Source of the DNA: Hypsibius dujardini
Lineage: Eukaryota > Tardigrada > Eutardigrada > Parachela > Hypsibiidae
Direction of reading: 5' to 3'
Length of the DNA: 21,754 nucleotides
Assembly (NCBI GenBank): GCA_001579985.1
Contig: LRSR01006321.1
Span: 1-21,754, forward strand
Shown: piece by piece, positions 19,601 through 21,754 of the stretch
Layout: each line of letters begins with the position of its first letter
Position numbering within the stretch: the first letter of the stretch is position 1
Translations under genes and position numbers: made by a program
The notes under the pieces: generated by a model
The model's input: only the letters and a program-made list of their open reading frames with translations
The model's database searches: none
What the model was told of the DNA's origin: nothing

Positions 19601-20290
19601 CGTGCGTTTGTAGATGCATTTTTCCAAAATTAAGCCGATGTTTTTTTTAGCTTTTTAATTTTCTTGTTTTTCTCGTCTGACTTAAAAAAGATGAATTTAT
19701 CTATCTCTTGGTTTTGCGGACAAATTAAGTACTCAAGGTATTAATTTTGGGAACTTATTTATTCTCCTTTCGATACAAAGGACAAATCAAGTATTCGTGA
19801 AACTTTCTTTGTCTAGTCACAGCATAAGTAAGTTCCTATTAAAGTCCCCGGCAGAAATAGATTACCAAATAAGCCCCATGCATTACTAGGGTATATATGT
19901 ATATATATGTAGACATACATAGCATGTGAGGAAATGAATTCGAGGTCGAAATCAATTCGGCTTTGAAACATCACGACCATCGTAATTTTTCAAACGTTAT
20001 TAAGTCGTTAAGGACATGCTTCTCTCTCGAGTTCTTTACGTTTCGTAAACAATTGATAGAGTACGGGGGACGTAATGGTCTAAAGGTCAGATGCTCGATA
20101 CAACGTATCAAGGTTTAATTATTTCCGCAAATATTTGCTGACTGTTCACGCTCGATTAATGTAAAGGCTCGTTTTTGAGAATACTGATCTCTCTAGGGAT
20201 TGGGCAACGGCGGAGTAATGAATCTTTAATTGTTTAACAGCCTCGTCGTTGCCTGCTTCTTTCTTGAAGAACACCCTGAAATTCATTTGG
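16654..20290. other. A/T-rich intergenic region, no recognised gene
   Basis: No coding exon was recognised on either strand. It includes the 62-bp tandem repeat at 18357-18480, a TA-rich run (TATATATGTATATATATG) near 19892 and a pair of related GGACAAATYAAGTAYTC words near 19718 and 19780. Confidence 0.5.
18357..18480. repeat. Two-copy tandem repeat, 62-bp unit
   Basis: Units start GCCAAAAGTTGTCCCG (18357) and GCCAAAATTAATCCCG (18419). Each continues through AGTCCACCGACT or AGTCCGCCGACT near its end. Copies are clearly diverged. A weak third echo (ACAGTCCACCAAGTC) occurs near 18811. Confidence 0.6.
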
Positions 20291-20292
20291 TA

Positions 20293-20732
20293 CAGTCAGC
20301 CCCAAGAAGAACTCTGCTCACGTGACTTTTGCTGTTCAAACAGACCGAAAACTCCGCCCAAATTGCACCGTTTCTGACAACCAATCAGGACAATTGACGA
20401 ACAACTTTTACAAAATCAAGCCAATCAATTGCAACGGAAGAAAAAAGCACAGTCATGAAAAGCTGTAAAGAAAGCTGATAAGATTTCGAATTCGGCTACT
20501 TTCCGCAGTTTCCCTGCGGTTAAGTCATCCGTTGTTGCAGTCCCATACACAGGTAAATTGCTATTTGTTTTTCGAGATCGCGAGATAAGCCTATTTTTGG
20601 TGGGCCACTCGGTTCAATAACGTGCATCTCGTAATATCGAGAATATTCTATTGGCACACTTGTCGCACCACATCTCTTTCTATGCGCAAAACGTCTATGA
20701 TGTGCAAGAAGAGTTCTTCTTGGGGCTGACTG
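20293..20732. mobile_element. 440-bp Tc1/mariner-type MITE flanked by TA
   Basis: CAGTCAGCCCCAAGAAGAAC... at the left end has its perfect reverse complement at the right end. The match is 25 bp including the flanking TA (20291-20315 and 20710-20734). TA on both sides is the Tc1/mariner target duplication, and CAGT termini are common in that superfamily. There is no transposase frame. The interior carries CCAATCA at 20391 and 20421 and a splice-donor-like CACAG|GTAAAT at 20553, reminiscent of a promoter with a leader exon. Confidence 0.8.
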
Positions 20733-20734
20733 TA

Positions 20735-21439
20735 GATTTGTTTATTCGGACAATATAAGTTGACTGTTATATGGACAACGTACCAAATGAAATTGAGGCA
20801 CAAATGGACAACGCCCCAAACGTTGTTTGTGTATTCTTATAGTACTTCTAGAAGTAAGTACATGAATATGCGTAATGCGTAATAGAAATACCCATGATGT
20901 GTTATTTACCAAATCTAAATAAACAAATTAAGACGTGATAAGTTGTTTTGTTGTTGTTGTTAGTTTGTGTTCAGCAATCGTGCATTTCCGATCTGCTTCT
21001 CAACTTCAATTGATGAGTCCGTACACTTTTGATTACCAGCATTACACATAATGATTAAACAATGGATCAGATCGAAAAATGTAATAACCTTTAAGGTTCT
21101 TAGAGGAATGTTTCCCGTTCCCCACTGGGCGGCTTGGGAAGCGACCAACAATTTAATCAATCAAACAATCATTTATATCTTACATATTAAACACGAACCA
21201 CCGCTAGAGAAAAGGGAAGAGAACAGCGAAAAAGAGCAAAAAGAGAATGAAAAAGAACTCAATTAAAATGAAACTTCAGCCGATGGCGCGAACTCGCGGC
21301 GACGTACAGTAAAAATACAAATGTATCCCGGATGTCCACCTTTTAGGTGAGTCACAGAGATGCCGCCGCATCTCCATATCGGGAAGGGAAACACCCCATT
21401 ACAATACATTTAATTGAATGATTAGTTAATTATCCTGAT
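20735..21439. other. Intergenic region, no recognised gene
   Basis: Nothing with a recognisable family was seen. It includes a TTG triplet run near 20943 and a 71-codon plus-strand open frame (21051-21266) whose Lys/Glu-rich end looks compositional. Confidence 0.5.
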
Positions 21440-21501
21440 CTAAAGCCACACAGTGATCCCGGTTTGAGCCAGTTCGTCGATATTGGTGATGAGGATGGAA
21501 G
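21440..21501 (-). CDS. Possible terminal exon of an unidentified gene (very tentative)
   Basis: After acceptor-like ATCTGCAG (21502) the minus strand reads SILITNIDELAQTGITVWL then TAG, which is protein-like text in a region otherwise poor in it. A strong donor-like GTAAGTAC lies at about 21744 near the window edge, so an upstream exon could be outside the window. The intervening 240 bases are not convincingly coding. It could easily be chance. Confidence 0.15.
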
Positions 21502-21754
21502 CTGCAGATACATGTGTGTACTCCACTTACGCAATTCTACTCACTCTGTCAACAATTACACTAATTATTTGGTATCATCAATTATTGCAAACTGTAAACT
21601 TGTGTTAAAGCCCTATGCCACTCTTACAGTTCTCAAGCACATAATCGACCCGGGCCAGTGCTAAAGAGCCTGCATTGCTATAAGGTCCTCGCTTCATTTT
21701 CCCGTTGGTACAGTATCTCGAAGGGTACGATGGTTTGTACTTACTAGGGTGCGA

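Noticed and set aside
20062-20130. Possible tRNA-like stretch (GTCTAAAGGTCAGATGCTCGA)
   Set aside because: No matching B box (GGTTCRANNCC) or cloverleaf stems could be drawn.
20771-20842. 23-codon open frame with two Met-Asp-Asn repeats next to the Tc1-type element
   Set aside because: Too short and explained by a small direct repeat (ATGGACAACG); no supporting signal.

Overview
This is eukaryotic (metazoan) genomic DNA, not bacterial. Coding sequence is split into short exons with GT-AG introns, and the flanks are AT-rich and full of non-autonomous transposon-like inverted repeats. Gene content and intron sizes (49 nt to 1.9 kb) suggest an invertebrate. A tardigrade or nematode-like ecdysozoan is my guess, but nothing here fixes the taxon.

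The window is dominated by one minus-strand gene (13048 down to 2517). I could assemble it from 14 exons using splice sites, intron phase and protein-family homology. It encodes a single-pass receptor guanylate cyclase of the natriuretic-peptide-receptor type. In order it has a signal peptide, a periplasmic-binding-like (ANF receptor) ectodomain, a juxtamembrane Cys-Gly-Phe-Asp segment, a transmembrane helix, a degenerate kinase-homology domain, a coiled-coil linker and a class III cyclase domain ending at a natural stop. Predicted length is about 1,176 residues. Two defects stand out: a one-base frameshift in exon 3, and an unplaced exon of about 14 nt between exons 10 and 11. One intron uses a GC donor.

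A second, paralogous receptor cyclase begins at 198 on the same strand and runs off the left edge. Only its signal peptide and the start of its ectodomain are visible. The locus is therefore a head-to-tail tandem array. A decayed piece of an exon 3-like sequence lies just upstream of the complete gene (13281-13360), a trace of further duplication or rearrangement.

199-2516 (between the two cyclase genes): a perfect 31-bp inverted repeat, a possible but unidentified plus-strand exon, and a 298-bp MITE-like element. 13049-21754 (upstream of the complete gene): no recognisable gene. It holds an 817-bp foldback element with 9-bp flanking repeats, a 440-bp Tc1/mariner-type element bounded by TA, a 62-bp tandem repeat and long poly-G tracts. 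Introns also carry elements, including a 105-bp near-perfect hairpin with 8-bp target-site duplications. No rRNA, tRNA or CRISPR array was recognised.
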